From assembly GCA_023238725.1 (NCBI GenBank), contig CM041544.1, forward strand, positions 8,157,501 through 8,221,500: a stretch of DNA of 64,000 bases, written 5' to 3'. This DNA is from Scortum barcoo. Its lineage: Eukaryota > Chordata > Actinopteri > Centrarchiformes > Terapontidae. The stretch's first letter is position 1, and every line of letters begins with the position of its first letter. This document shows positions 13,432 to 26,700 of this stretch, piece after piece. Made by a program: the position numbers and the translations under genes. Under the pieces are notes generated by a model that made no database searches, was not told the DNA's origin, and worked only from the letters and a program-made list of their open reading frames with translations.

Positions 13432-16400
13432 GTCTTTACGCTTGAGCAAAAGGGAACATTGAAATATAAAATTGTTTAAGTCTCAGCTTCTTTATGGTAA
13501 ACAAAACAATGTACAGAATGTTTTGCATTGCAGGGGGATTTGAAAGCTGCACACATGGAAGAAAGTCATGCCATCTGCATTCAAAAGAACCTAAGAATTA
13601 AAAACAAACTTTATTGCAGGCAGTTTATTCTGAAAAATATTATTTTTTTAAGCATTAATGCACTGTATATATACTGAATATATAAATACATAGTGTAGTC
13701 TCCATAGTATGCACACAGTATGTGAGGTCCTGCTGTCCTTGTTCTACTGTATGTCTGTCAGTATGCTCTGTTAAACTTGGTATATTGTCCATCTACTGCT
13801 GCACCAATAGCGCCAAGACAAATTCCTGTACATTTATTTTTCTTGGCAATTAAAGTGCGTTTGCGCCTTTATTCAGAAAGTGGTTGTCATTTGCAGCATG
13901 GGCCAAAAATGGAATTAATCCTCTGGCCAACAATTGAATTTGACAATGAAAAAAATGCAATATCTGTATGATTAGTGGGATTGTAGGGAGTTCATTTTAT
14001 TGCCCTTTTTGGCCCTAATGACGGCCAATCAGGGCAATGATGAATGTTACTGGAGCTGGTGTGGTGCCACATGCTGCAAATGTGACAAATTGGCTCTTGT
14101 AGCCCGTGCGGTTTTCCACAGAGCTGATCTGACTTGACATTTGAGAGGGTATTCCTCCTTTGGCAGGGACTGTGGAAGATAATGACTGCCATATTACATC
14201 AACATAGTGCCATGCCAACTGCTCAACTGATGACACATCCCATGATGCAAAGCTTTAATGCACTTCCCGTCAATGGTTGTCATACGGCTCTCAATATTGG
14301 TTATTTCTCAAGCTGTGTTATAACAGATAGTTAAACGATGATTCTGTTTTTAAGTGCACAGAGAGAGCTCCAGAGGGATTATACAGACATTATTATATAT
14401 TTCATGTCTATTTAATTGGTCGTTATTAAAACATGTATCAATATTAATATGTCAGTCTTACAAATCTTCCATGACTGTGTCTGCATGACGATGTCTGCAT
14501 CGAGTTACATTATGTGTGGTCTAACATGAAAAAGAAACCATTACAGCGATGCGACGGAAGCAATCACATTTATCTGACTGAATGGAAGTCCATGTTCTTT
14601 GGGAAAGAATTTGTATCTCGCTGCATTGATTCATCACCTGAAAATGCAGACAACAAGGCTATTATTTAGGATAAATGGGGAATGTATGCACTTGGGAGAA
14701 TAGCCTGCTCCTCTCTTTCATTGTCCCACTTCATGATTTTGTATGAGGTGAAGTATTTTCAAATTAAAATCTTACCACAGATGTTCATTCTTAATCAACA
14801 TGGACAATAAGGTCTACTCATGTGTTGTCGCATCCCACACTCTAAAATTCGCTTCGATTTGGAGCGTTAGTTAGTTCTGAAACACAGCGGGAGATGCTAG
14901 TTGGAAAAGCTCATGCTTTGGGGCACAGATTATTCCCTGCAACAATTACATTTTAAATGGCCTGTATCTACTAAAAAGTCCCTGCCATATAAAAAACTAA
15001 GCAGAAAAATCCTCTGCTTTGGCTCACTTTGTATATTTGTGTATAGTACCTACACTGCTGTTATTCTGGTAAACAGATTCAGTCTTAAAGAGAGTTTATT
15101 CAAGGTCCTGGTCCACCCCAGAATAACTATGCAAAAAGAGGATTATTCTATTTACTTGACCACATTAAACATCCCTGTGCCCTTATTGGAATTATTCTCC
15201 TGGAAACTATCTGTCGATCAGCATGTTGCTTCCCTTGTGAGCCACACCGCCATATGTTGTTTACTATTGTTAGAGCAAAAAATATCCCTCAGACTGTGCT
15301 GTGAGTCGTTAAATAGTAGTAATAGTGAGTAAAAATAAAAAAACAAATCCTTGTTCACTTAATGCCTGCCTTTTTTATTGGATATTACCCTGGATTGTCA
15401 GGTGTGGGTGGGCTTGGCTGTTCATCAGCCTATTAGCTTCAAGCCACAGGCTCTCATCTTGCCAGTTTATAAGTCACAGCCAGCCAAGACAAGGTGGTGG
15501 TCTAGATTTCCAGAAATCAAAGCAGATTGTTGTAAATCGTGATCATCACTTCCTTTCTGCATCCAAGGAAAGCATTTTGGAGGTGGTGGGAGATTATTCT
15601 ACCAGACGCTGGTGTAATGTAGTATGTTTGGCTTTACCTATCCATCTGGAACACATTACACAACACAAGGTACACACTGTCATGGCAACATGGGCAACAG
15701 GGTCCCAAGACCACAGCCAGATCATCGAGGTCGAAGCTCAAAGAAAACAACTGATGTCACTTAAAGTGTTGAACAGAGATGCCTGGTGCACGTGCCAGGT
15801 ATATTTTAGATTAGTTAAAGGATCAACACTTGTGCACAGGGTCATACAGTGAATACAAGAAAGTGCTGCAAATCTGAATACAGTGACCACTTTTTAGCTC
15901 GGTGGCTGTGGTGAGCAGACTTCCCGCTGGGTGCTGTTGGGAAGGGGCCACTCTGTGGTTAATTAGCGGGCAGTGATTTGGCCCCAAGAGGGCCAGTTCT
16001 GCCCACCAGTGAGCTCACTTCCCCTTGTCTTCACACTCACATGCACGGCCGCTCCCCAGCTATGAGTCAGCTTGTGGAGAGTGAGGGAGAGCGAGCGGGA
16101 GAGTGAGAGACAGGAAGTAATTTTACCCGCATCGGGCCCATCTCCAGTCTCATCGCCTGCCAACTCTGAGTAGTGTGATTACAGGCGAAACTGATTAAAA
16201 CAAAACAACTTAGCCTCATGCCCCCCCCACCACATATACAGTACACATGGACTGTGAAAAACACACACACACACAGTTGGGAGAAACAGGATGTTAGCAG
16301 GATCCTGGACGTGATCTTTTTAGACTCTAATGGCATCCTGATGGAACACAGGTGCCTCCTGAGAGTTGCAGCACTTACACTGAATACACATGAGATGACT

Positions 16401-18231
16401 CAGTGCCTGCTTTCCTGGTTTAATCATTTAATGATTATTATGTCTTTAGGTATTTCCTCATGCTCATGCTATGGTACCGCTCAGGAGCTCCAGTCTGGTT
16501 TCTTGCAGACGGAGTTAAAAGACTTGATAATAAAGTGATGAGAAAGCAGCTCTCCATGGCAGCCACATAAACATGCCTCTGACTTTTAAAGGATTTTCCC
16601 TGAGACATCGGATGCAGGTGCTCTGCAGAGATCAAAGAGGCTAAGTAAAACCTACTTAGTTTGAGAACTCCAAGAGAGCTGATTTATTCAGCCAGTCCCA
16701 CTGTAAAAATGCCCTGTAGTTTAGTTGAGAACCTCCAGCTAATGATACTGTATTCCTTCGGAGCAGTTAAACGGGATGATGCATTTCCTTTTACTGTAAC
16801 AGAAAGAAAATCCCATGGGGAATGTGCTGGTCACCTGTGTTGGATTTTTAATGAAAAAGAGTAAGGAATACCATTTGAGGTGTCAGATCTGATACCTTGT
16901 TGTCTGATATTTTCTTTCAAAAACACAGTGCATCATGGCACACATGGCTTTTATTATTGGTTATGTAGTACTTAGCGCATGCATCAATATACTACAGTAC
17001 CTATCATTGCCATGTGCTGAAGACCGGGGAGTTTTGCATTTTGGAAAGTAAATGGAATGCACTCACTGAACGCAAAAATGTCACACACTTTTTTTTTTTC
17101 ACTATGTCTCCAATGACCCTGCCACACGAGCTACAGTATGTTGTTTTTAATATGACATTTTAGTTTACACTGTGGAGCGGGGAATTGGGTCAGAAATGGA
17201 CCGTTTCCAAAACGCAGTGAACATTTGGTGTTCGCTCATCAAATCCACCAAACATGTGAGACCAACCCAGGGCAGTGAACCAGTGAGGGTGAGGAAACCA
17301 TCCGGCAAACAAATAAGGCTTTCACTGTAGAGCTTCATCATTGCCATGGGAACTGTGTGTTTTACTGTGCAAATTAAACATAATAAAGTATAATAAAGTG
17401 AGTTAATACAAGTGTACAAGTACTGCAGTAGACCAGAGTGCATCAAAGTAGGGCAGAGAAGGGGCATGAGGAACAAAAGAGGTTTGGATTTTAGCACAAA
17501 GACTTTGCAATCTCACACAAGCTCAGGGTTCTTTATGAGGACAACACAACCATCAGGTGAAAAGATATCTATGCAACAGAAATCGAGTTGCGTGGGTGCG
17601 ACCTTTGCCAAAACATGTGTGCGTCCAACCTGTCACGCAATTGCACCTATGTTGAAATCCTGCGTTATGAAAGCAACCAGCGCTTCTCGAAAACCTCCCA
17701 ACAAACGTTGCATGAGAAGTCAAACGCTGAGAATTTCGGTATAATCAAAAGGGCCCTGAAGGAATTTCATCACATAATTTGACAATCGTCTGCTATTCAG
17801 TCCCATTCCCCACAGTGAGGCTGTCATGCCAGCAGTGACTCCTGGTTTTGGCAAAAGTTGATATGCAAAAATGTTTGACCTGTCACTACATGCTTGATTT
17901 TCCACTGAATCAGGGGATTTACCATCTCATTGTGCCACTGGCAGCAGGCTGAATGTTTTTGACCAGGGCACTGACACCATAAAGGTTACAGAAGTGTTGA
18001 TTGCTACCCCTTGTATTTCTGTGCTAACTACTGTATTTTTTCCACATTATGACCTTATGTGTGCTTTTTCCATTAGTGCTCATTCACAAACTTTCTGTTT
18101 AAAGTCAACATTCAGAGCTCCTTCAAATATTCCAGACAATGTTTCTCATTCTCTCAAAAGAAAAATCTACAAAAGAAAAATCTTCCCACTGTAATGTTAA
18201 GCAGCTTTTTGAACTAGGATTTATCCTCTTG

Positions 18232-18457
18232 GTATGTTTACGCCAAGTACTTGGAGTTGGCTTCCGTGTGCACAGTTCCTGTATGAGCATCTTCAAATGG
18301 CCATAAATAACATTTATTCTTGAAACAGCTTTTCGTATGTTTAGGCCTCGCCAAGTACTTGGAGTTGGCTTCCGTGTGCACAGTTCCTGTATGAGCATCT
18401 GTCAAAGTGGCCATAAATAACATTTATTCAGCATAACAAAGTGCTGAAACAGCTTTT
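18232..18457. repeat. Tandem duplication, two copies of about 105-120 bp
   Basis: Copy 1 runs 18,232-18,334 and copy 2 runs 18,335-18,457. Both carry GTATGTTTA, then 'GCCAAGTACTTGGAGTTGGC', 'TTCCGTGTGCACAGTTCCTG' and 'GGCCATAAATAACATTTATT', ending in GAAACAGCTTTT. Copy 2 has small insertions near its start and before the last motif. The near identity implies a recent event. Confidence 0.9.
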
Positions 18458-20605
18458 CCTCCTGGAGGCCTCCAGTAAGATATAAATGCCTTAAACAAAC
18501 TTTGAAGCGGTGGCATGTGCAAACTAAAATATGAACAAACACACATGGTATGCAAACACACACACACACACGATTACACACACTTTTACTTTCACCTGTG
18601 TGATCTGCACCAAACACTGTGCTCGCACATTTCATTTGCGAGTGTGCACACAAATGTAGATATACCCTCCTACACAGTCTGTATTGTAGTGATAATGAAG
18701 CTGGACAGATTCCAGACACTCCTTCAACAACGCTCGATATTGTGCTTGGCACTACTATAGGATGCAGTTGAAAGCATGAGGATCTCAGACCTAAAAACGC
18801 ACATATATGAGATCAGTCCTTATGGATGACATGCACCCAGTCATTACAGAGCTTAAGGATCACGGTCTTGGCTTTGTTCCCTTGTCATGGTGTTTTAAGG
18901 CTGAAATCCTCAAGACTTTGAGCTGTGTCTCCTGACGAGGCCTCATCACCTCAAACACCAGCCAGTCCCATATCATGTCAACATGCCACATCTAATGGTC
19001 ACCACAATGATGAGTGGATTTTCTGCCTGGTTTGTCCCCAATGCAGCCTCCTGTAACTGCTTGTCTCCCCGGTGAGTGAATGTTTCACAGACATCCTTGT
19101 AGGAAGTTGACACAGGACGACACAGGGCTCGTACTACAACGCAAACTGTTTTACAGCGGAGGGCGAACCAGAGGTGAAGCGAATTGGGGGTAAATAGGGG
19201 ACACAAAGCAGCAGCTACCAGTTCAAATATTGTGGTGACAGGGAGAGGAGGCTCTCAGGATCATTACCTGCAAGAACTGGACTTCTTGTTTTGACATGCA
19301 CAATACATACCCTGGAAAGGAATACTGGAGGCATGAGGGCAGCAGTCGTGAAGGCTGGAGTGATTGAGCACCTCCATACATTGTGCAGTCACCTGAGCAT
19401 ACAGCCAAAGGCTTCTGCAAAGTGTGCAGCAGCCATTTATTTACTGTCTTTTGTCTGCCTTTTTCTTCATGGTCACATTGTACGAGTTCATGAGGGTTCT
19501 GTACTACGATGCAAACTGAAACCAGATAAAAAAAATTTTTTCTGTGTTCACAAACCACGAAAAGGCATCTGCTGCTGACGATGATGCGATACAATCAAAA
19601 GCTCAATAACAGCTACTAAATGGACCTTGAAGGCGAGGTTGTTTTGTCAACTGCTGTTTCAAAGGGAAAAAAATAGCTTTGAAACTCAACTTTTAGATCC
19701 TCAAAGTATTCAAAAAAAGGAAAGTAGAATATCTTCACTGATGAAGACCATGTGAAATTATTGAAAGCTCCAGAATAGCTACTAAATGAACCCCACGATG
19801 AGGCTGTTTTGTCAATATTAGTTAATAATTTTTTAAAAATAGTGGAAGTGTTTAGGCAGACACTTCATCCCCAATCTTTAAACTAGACTTAATTCCAACT
19901 TAAAATTACATTAAATGTGTGATCCATTACACACAAATCAGCAGTGTAACCTGTTAAAACAAAATGTATTGTACAATGTGGAAAAATCCACCTACAGCAA
20001 ATAAATATTTTCAAATGATCAAAGTGATCCATTAGATGGAAGCATTTACATTCCTTCTAAGACTGAGAAATGATTTAGATATTGCAAGATCAATTAAATG
20101 GATAATACATTTGTGGGAATAATGCACACAGCTGTTGGTCTGCCTCTGTTACTTCTACCCCTTTACTGTATATTTTATCCTCCCTTTTCTTTTTGTTGTA
20201 AGCTTTACTAATCATGGATAATTATAGTTCTACATAAAGACTTGACAGATAATGCTGTACTTTTCTTTTCCTGTTACTGAAATAAAAAAGACTTTCTCAT
20301 AAAAGTATAAAACCACTACATTGCATACAGTACAGATGGGTAATGAATTGAACAGTGTGGGTATTAAAACATTTTATTTTGATGTTTCCCCTCAGTTTGT
20401 CACTCATCTGTATCTGCCAAGTGTTTGGAGATTGTCATATGTAACTACTGTAATACTACAATCACATTTATCAAAGTATGATGTATAATATAATGCAATT
20501 TAGTTGTAGCAACAACACAGTTATCATTACATTATCATTATACTAAATGTAAATTATTATATACAGACGGGTTACAAATGAAAGGAAAAACAAACATAAA
20601 GTGTC
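18458..20605. other. Intergenic, mostly repeat-derived
   Basis: Contains the direct repeat pair at 19.6-19.8 kb, CA runs near 18,555, and a short diverged repeat (GTACTACxAxGCAAACTG) at about 19,130 and 19,502. No gene seen. Confidence 0.55.
19601..19816. repeat. Direct repeat pair (about 50 bp each, 166 bp apart)
   Basis: The 19,601-19,651 and 19,767-19,816 segments share GCTCxAxxA...AGCTACTAAATG.ACC and GAGG.TGTTTTGTCAA. They are diverged direct repeats, probably parts of an old dispersed element I cannot name. Confidence 0.65.
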
Positions 20606-20762
20606 TCAGTAAGGTGTTGGGCCACCACATACAGCTTCAACGCTCCTCGGCTTTGATTCTCCAAGTCTCTGAACTCTACTGGAGGAATGAACGCCATTCT
20701 TCCAAAAAATATTCTCTCATTTGGTGTCTTGACGATGGTGGTGGAGAGTGCTGTCTAACACG
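20606..20762 (-). pseudogene. Broken C-terminus of a Tc1/mariner-like transposase
   Basis: On the minus strand this segment encodes the end of a Tc1-like transposase in three frames. First comes [17 protein letters not shown], then Ile-Pro-Pro-Val-Glu-Phe, then a [11 protein letters not shown] segment ending Gly-Gly-Pro-Thr-Pro-Tyr and a stop. This matches the family's usual 'LLEEWxxIPPxxFQxLVESMPRRIEAV...GGPTPY' end. Two frameshifts and the loss of everything upstream show that it is dead. The catalytic DD(E/D) residues and the N-terminal DNA-binding domain are absent. Confidence 0.8.
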
Positions 20763-20765
20763 TGC

Positions 20766-20790
20766 AATATATATTATATATATATATAAA
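20766..20790. repeat. TA-rich microsatellite
   Basis: Interrupted (AT)n next to the transposase remnant. Confidence 0.9.
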
Positions 20791-23700
20791 TATCCTGTGC
20801 GTGTGATTTGTGTGTGATTTAGCACCAACATCACCACGTCACATGGCTTGTAAATAAATGTGTACTTGACTAATAAGGGTGATTTTGATTTGGTCTCTAA
20901 AGGATTGCACTTATTATGTTTTGTAACCAGATTACTGTAATCCAGTTACGTTAACTTCACAAATGTGGGAATAAGAAGAAAGGAGACTTTATGGCCTGGA
21001 TGACTAGCAGCTTCGAATGGGATGAAATGACAAACACTTGAGCTGTTTCTCAGTTGTGAAACAGAGACCGAGTCCAGGCCTAATAGCCAAAGAGACTGGG
21101 CTTGGCTACAGCCACTAATTTGTACTATAGTGGCCATTACTGAGAGACAGCAGCCAGCTGTGGCGTACTGCTGCTTATCTGGAGGTAATGAGAGGTAACA
21201 TTGGTGTAATGTGGTTCCATGCACACATATTTGTCTCCCCATCCAGAATGTCTCTTGACTCTCCCTCTCTCTCCTTTCTCCCTCTGTCAAATAAATCCTC
21301 TGTGGCTGTTTTGAAAAATCCCTCCACCTTTTTTTTCTGCCAAACATTCTTTCTCCCTCTCTTTCTCCTAGTCCTCATTAAACTCACGAGAAAGAAAGCG
21401 CGTTTAGTGCGAGCTCAGGGGCCCCCCGGCGCAGTTGTGGGAAGGGAACTGTAACAGTTAATGGAGGGAGGTCTCACCCAGGGAGAGGAGACACCCACAT
21501 TCAACACACACACAAATACACTGGAAGATCAGAGAGCAACAATGTTTTCGGGTGATGTCAAAGGCGGCAGATAAACAGGGCACGTCTGGAGGAGCAGCGG
21601 GGCTCCTGATAGGACTCAGGTGATGGAGGGGAGAAGGGGAGAGGAATAGCCCAAGGTGACGCTTGTCTGGCCTGTTTCCCGGCCTCCCGTGTTGGAGCAT
21701 GAAAAGGAGCAGGTCGTTTACACCCCAGTGAAAAAATCCACCATAGCCACAGCAGCACCTGGATGTTATTTGGGCTAATGGACTCGGGGCTTACTCAATA
21801 GTAATCAACTTGGGGGGGCTTGTCGCTTTGTTTCATGCACCACCTTTCTCCAGCACTGCCTCCCTTTGTCTTACACAACTTTTCTCTCCACTTTTCTCCT
21901 CCCCTCCTACCTGCTCTCCCTCCCCATCCTTATCTCTCCCCACCCTCTCCTTTCTCCCTCTCGTGTGTGTTTATTTTATTTTGCGGAGAGCTGTGTTATG
22001 ACAAAGACTTCACTCCCCGGATGTATGCAGTCAGTGCTTGTGTCATGCCCTTATGAGGTATGGGGGCCATCACAGCTCTGCCAGCCGCACCCGGCCTGCC
22101 CTTCCCAGGCAGAGAGGGCTGGGGCGGGGAGGAGGGGGGTGCCGAAAGAGTAGGGTGGAGAGGGTGACTCCTGCCCACACCCTGTCCTGTCCTGCCTGGC
22201 GTTGATGGAAACTTCACACACATACACATACACAACCACACAAAACAGAGGATGGCTAGATTCACCCGACAAGATGAGGTTTTTTTTTCTTCTTCTTTTT
22301 CTTTTGTTCTCATGGACAGTTGAAAATGCTGACATGACTTCCTGGCATGGCCCATTTTCCTGTTTCGCTGCTATTACCTCATTCATACAATCTTCAGAAC
22401 GGTTCTGGATTGTTTACCATCCATCAAGGAGTCCCGCAGGGCTCGAACCTTTAGCTGAAGTCATGTAAGGCTCGATAGCTGCACAGCGTAGTTTATCATG
22501 CAGCAGACTCATTTATCCTCTGCTGGCTCTGTTCATTCAAATCACCAGAGGGTTGTTTTTGAGTGAGAACGCATGCCTTCGCCGTGGAGTGTTTTCTATT
22601 ACAGCATTTCACTCTCGATGTCTATCTCTTTCATCCTCCTTGACAAAAATGACAAACACATTTCTTTGTTCACCATGAAATTCACTTCATTTGTCATATC
22701 ATGTAAGGATCTCTCACCCCAAGACAAAGAGCAGAGTCAAGGGGGATTTCTGGTTTCTGCAAACGGCAACTTATGAATGGATTCATATGGAAAGTTGAGG
22801 TGAAATAATGATATATTAAATTCCCCGAAACTGTGCTGTAAAAATATTTTGTTTCTCACATCTTCCTCGCTTTACTGGTGAGACAACTGGTTGATCTTGA
22901 AAACCAAAGATGCCACCCATGACATACCACTTAACATAGACTCTGCAGAGAGCTGTTTAAGAGGAACAAAATGGGACTGTACATGAAAAATAAACCCAGT
23001 ATGATAAAAGTTGTCAAATGTGTTTCCATCCGTCTCATCTTCTCTCCCTTTTGCTTGAATGTGAAAAAGCCCTAAGCAAAATGTTACATTTCATCATTTT
23101 TCCATTCTTTAATTTTCACCACAAAGCCTGACATGTTTTAAGAGGTGCAACCTAATATTGCCTGAACTCCAGGACCTACCACAAAGATCTCTGGGTAAAT
23201 GGGAGGGAAGGAAGTGCACAGACAGGAGGACGGGCGTGGATGGAAAAGTGCGCAGTAACTTGGCTGCAGCACGCCCTTAAGTAACAACACATGGCAGTGG
23301 AGGAATTCCACATTCACGGACACTCTACATGAGCAAGGATGGGAAAGGCTGTCCGGTTGCTCGCACCAACCGGTTCCGAATGGGAAGTTGATAAGGCTCT
23401 GCCATACCTAATTCCTTTCCATGTTCTCATCCTGGGTAGGCATCACAATGGGCATGATTCATGGGGGTAATTCCGCCAGCTACTGACTTGGCTCCTGCCT
23501 ACATTTGGGAAGAATGTGACCTCACAATACGCCTCTTTCAGGCCCATCCCTGTCTGACTTCGACCAACCTCTCCTTGAAGCCCTCTTCTGTTAGAGACTG
23601 CAGAGTGAGGACAAGGGAATGTAGCAGGAAGGCAAGGAAGAAAAGCGAAGTTGAGGGGGAAAAAATCTTGCAAACACACTCCTCCTTCCCCATCTTCTCT

Positions 23701-26700
23701 CTTCCTACATCACTCTCTCCCTCCCAGTCTAACAGCTAAATGACGTGCAGCGATTAGGGGAATTTAAAACAATGAACTTGAGAGCCAACCACCGTGATGA
23801 CCACAGAGACAAGCCCTGATTGCACGGGGGGAAGTTGTAGGTGTGATACCTGTTTATGTTTCCATATATGAGCCGCAGGAACTACCACAAGTCTAGCCCG
23901 AGTGATGATCTGAACAAGAACATGTGACGCGAAACACTGTTTTGTAACATGAGACCACTGAAGCGCTCTCTATCTAGTGCTTAAACAAACTGCAATCATT
24001 GTGGGTAATTATTTAGCTGTTTTAGGCCATTTGAAGCTCAGTTAATTCCTGGTTACATTCCATCTGTCACAGACACAAAGGCCCTTGTCTTTATCTGCAC
24101 TCAGCGCTAAAATATAAATTACACTGTGGAGCTCAGGCAAAAGTTAGTTACAATGGATGGAACATAAAAGCGTATAATCACAATCACTGCCAATAGTGAG
24201 TTAAGAAACATGTGGCCTTAAAAATTAGTATATAATAGTATTCTTTAATGGCTAACAAGATTACCTGAGCAGCTAAGAAGACATGCAAAGATATGTATAG
24301 ATAGATATCATGCCTTAAATAGGCAACTTTTTATCCTCTAATGCAGAATATCTGTAATTTGCAAGCAGGCAGAACCCTAGTCATCAACAGTCCTTTCTTG
24401 GTGGTAGATCTCAGAAATTTGAGTTATTCTACCACTTTAAAAAAGTTCAGAGAAAATAGAACAACGCCTCAGTGGTCCAATAAATCTCTTTTTTATTCAA
24501 GCAATTCACCTCTACCCCATTTAACTTCGCTACAAGGGAAAATGGCTTCACAGACCTGCACTATCATTAAACGCTGAACACACATGATCATAAACACATA
24601 CAGTCTGGCACAAGTAATAACGGCACGCACACTCACTGGCACACGCAATCTCACACTGCACACATAAAAAGGGCGTTGACACGTACGCGTTCGTAAGCAG
24701 AGGTGGTTTTGTCATGTCACCCTGCTCAACATCCTGCTGCAGTCTGCCTCATAGGAGGAGAAAATGTGGTGTGATGTCACCTCTGGCATGGCCCCGGTGT
24801 CTGAAAACTTTTCATGCGCCGCCCAAAAGCGAATGAGAGGCAGACATTACTCAGAGTAAGAGTGGAGACTATCTGTTCTCCACAGTTAAAGTTGGTATTT
24901 GTTAGCGTGGGCCGCTGCCAGATCTGGGCCACTGTCTGTTGACTGCAGATCAACACAATGCAGATCAGATCCTTCAGACTCCACAAAACATCCTCAGTAT
25001 GTAGCCGTGCCACTCACAAGTCTTCCCTGTCACTCTTACTGGCGGGGTCACGCTGCTCCACGAGCACCACTGGCACTCTTAAAGCAGCCCGGCGGCACCG
25101 TCTGAAAACCACCAAGTGGGGTTAGTCATAATAGAGCTTCATCTGGCCATCAATCTTCATGCTCTCCCCCTGTGAGCAGCACGGATCGCGTCTTGTGTTG
25201 CAGTTAAAAGCCTTGGCACCACTCTACCAGGCCTGTGATAAATTGATTGCTCTATGAGGCCTGTGGAGAATGTTTGGAGATCCCGATCCATCCTCGCTGT
25301 TTGTCACTGTGCATTAGCAGTGAATGGGGGATTCCTGAACCCTGACTCATGAGCTCACTGGGCAAGCACCTTTCAAATAAAATTTAGCAAGGAACAGTCG
25401 ACTGGAACTGTAAATTGCAGACTGATTTAGCAATGTTTGATATTCTTTCCAAAGTTTGACTGAAAAACAAATGCAAGAGGCATTTTGGGGAAAGCAATGT
25501 GTAAGCAATTAAGATAAATAGACTATTTAAGGACCAATAAAATAATAGATTTTAGGCTAGGTTTTTCAAATGCATGCACTCCCTGCTTTTCATCACTGTG
25601 AGAAGCAAAGAACACTCACCCAAGTCTGCTCCTTTCTCTTGTTTCTGTCATTGGTTTTCTTCCAAATATTGTTCCCCCACTAAGAATTTTTTTTATTTGA
25701 CAAAAGTACACAAAAAGTATGGCAGCAACATTAAGCTTGCCTCAATACTTTGACAATAGATGCAGTGCTTTCCTAAATGCCACAGATGTCATTTTAATTG
25801 TTATACATAATGACCCACAGACTTTATTTTTGCTTACATATTTGAATTTAAATCAACATTACTTTATTGGTCCAGTTCAGTGTCCCATGCATGCCTTAAA
25901 ATCTAGATCAGATATCACTGTTATCTCACCCATTCGTATTGCTGTATCAATATTACTATTCCAGCTGACGGCTCTACTGAACTGTGAAGCCAAATAACAG
26001 AACGGAAGAGTGCTTCTTTCCCTCATGAGAAAGTGCACTGATCCTGTGGGTAGGACAGAGTTGACACTCCGCGAAATCCATTCAGTGTTTCTATTTTGGT
26101 GCGATGTCTAGACATAAAAACATTTTACTAGGGACCAAAAGCCACAGCTGGGTTCTGCAAAGCTGGACCAGACTTGGAACGACCAGAAAACACCAAACGT
26201 GTTGGGATGGAGCAAGTGTCTGCTATTGATTTCCTGCCAAGCACCTTGCAGGGTGTATATTCTAACTCCAGAGATAAAATATAGATGATGAAGTCATGTG
26301 TTTACATCATATAATGTCTTTGTGCTGGGGAAAAGACTGTCTGTGGTCATAAAATGTTTATATTAGTGTCTTTTATGGGATGTTCCTTGTATATATAATT
26401 GTTCGCAGCATCATAAAAAACAAGGCCGACAAAGTGCAAATTAAGGGGTTTGTGGGGGTACTGACCACCTATTTTCCACACTTCAATTCACAACATCTGT
26501 AAACAAAGTAAATGTGTTCAGCCATCAACACACACCCAGAAGTGAGATCGCAGATGATGTCATTCTAGGGTAATGAGCATTTGGAGCTGCGGAACAAAAG
26601 CTGTGCATTCAATTAAAAAATGAAGTTGCTTATTATTTTCATTTAAAACTTTCCTCCCCTTGAAATTAATTATTGGCGTAATAAACACAATATGCCAAGA

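Larger units (their letters stand above)
3761..18231. other. Intergenic, no gene seen
   Basis: Long unique tract. A GC-richer section runs from about 8,090 to 8,760, but its open frames are short and not supported. The 8,811-8,960 stretch, AT-rich with TTAAT/AATTA motifs, resembles conserved non-coding DNA in texture only. CA repeats occur at 10 kb and 13.4 kb. Confidence 0.55.

Noticed and set aside
15325..15852. 175-codon open frame, adjacent to a 143-codon frame at 14,901-15,332
   Set aside because: Neither resembles a known family and both lack an ATG-plus-Kozak or exon context. Frame lengths are within chance expectation.
17412..17782. Overlapping Cys-containing frames considered as a zinc-finger or transposase fragment
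   Set aside because: The Cys/His spacing fits no zinc-finger pattern, and no catalytic motif or terminal repeats are nearby.
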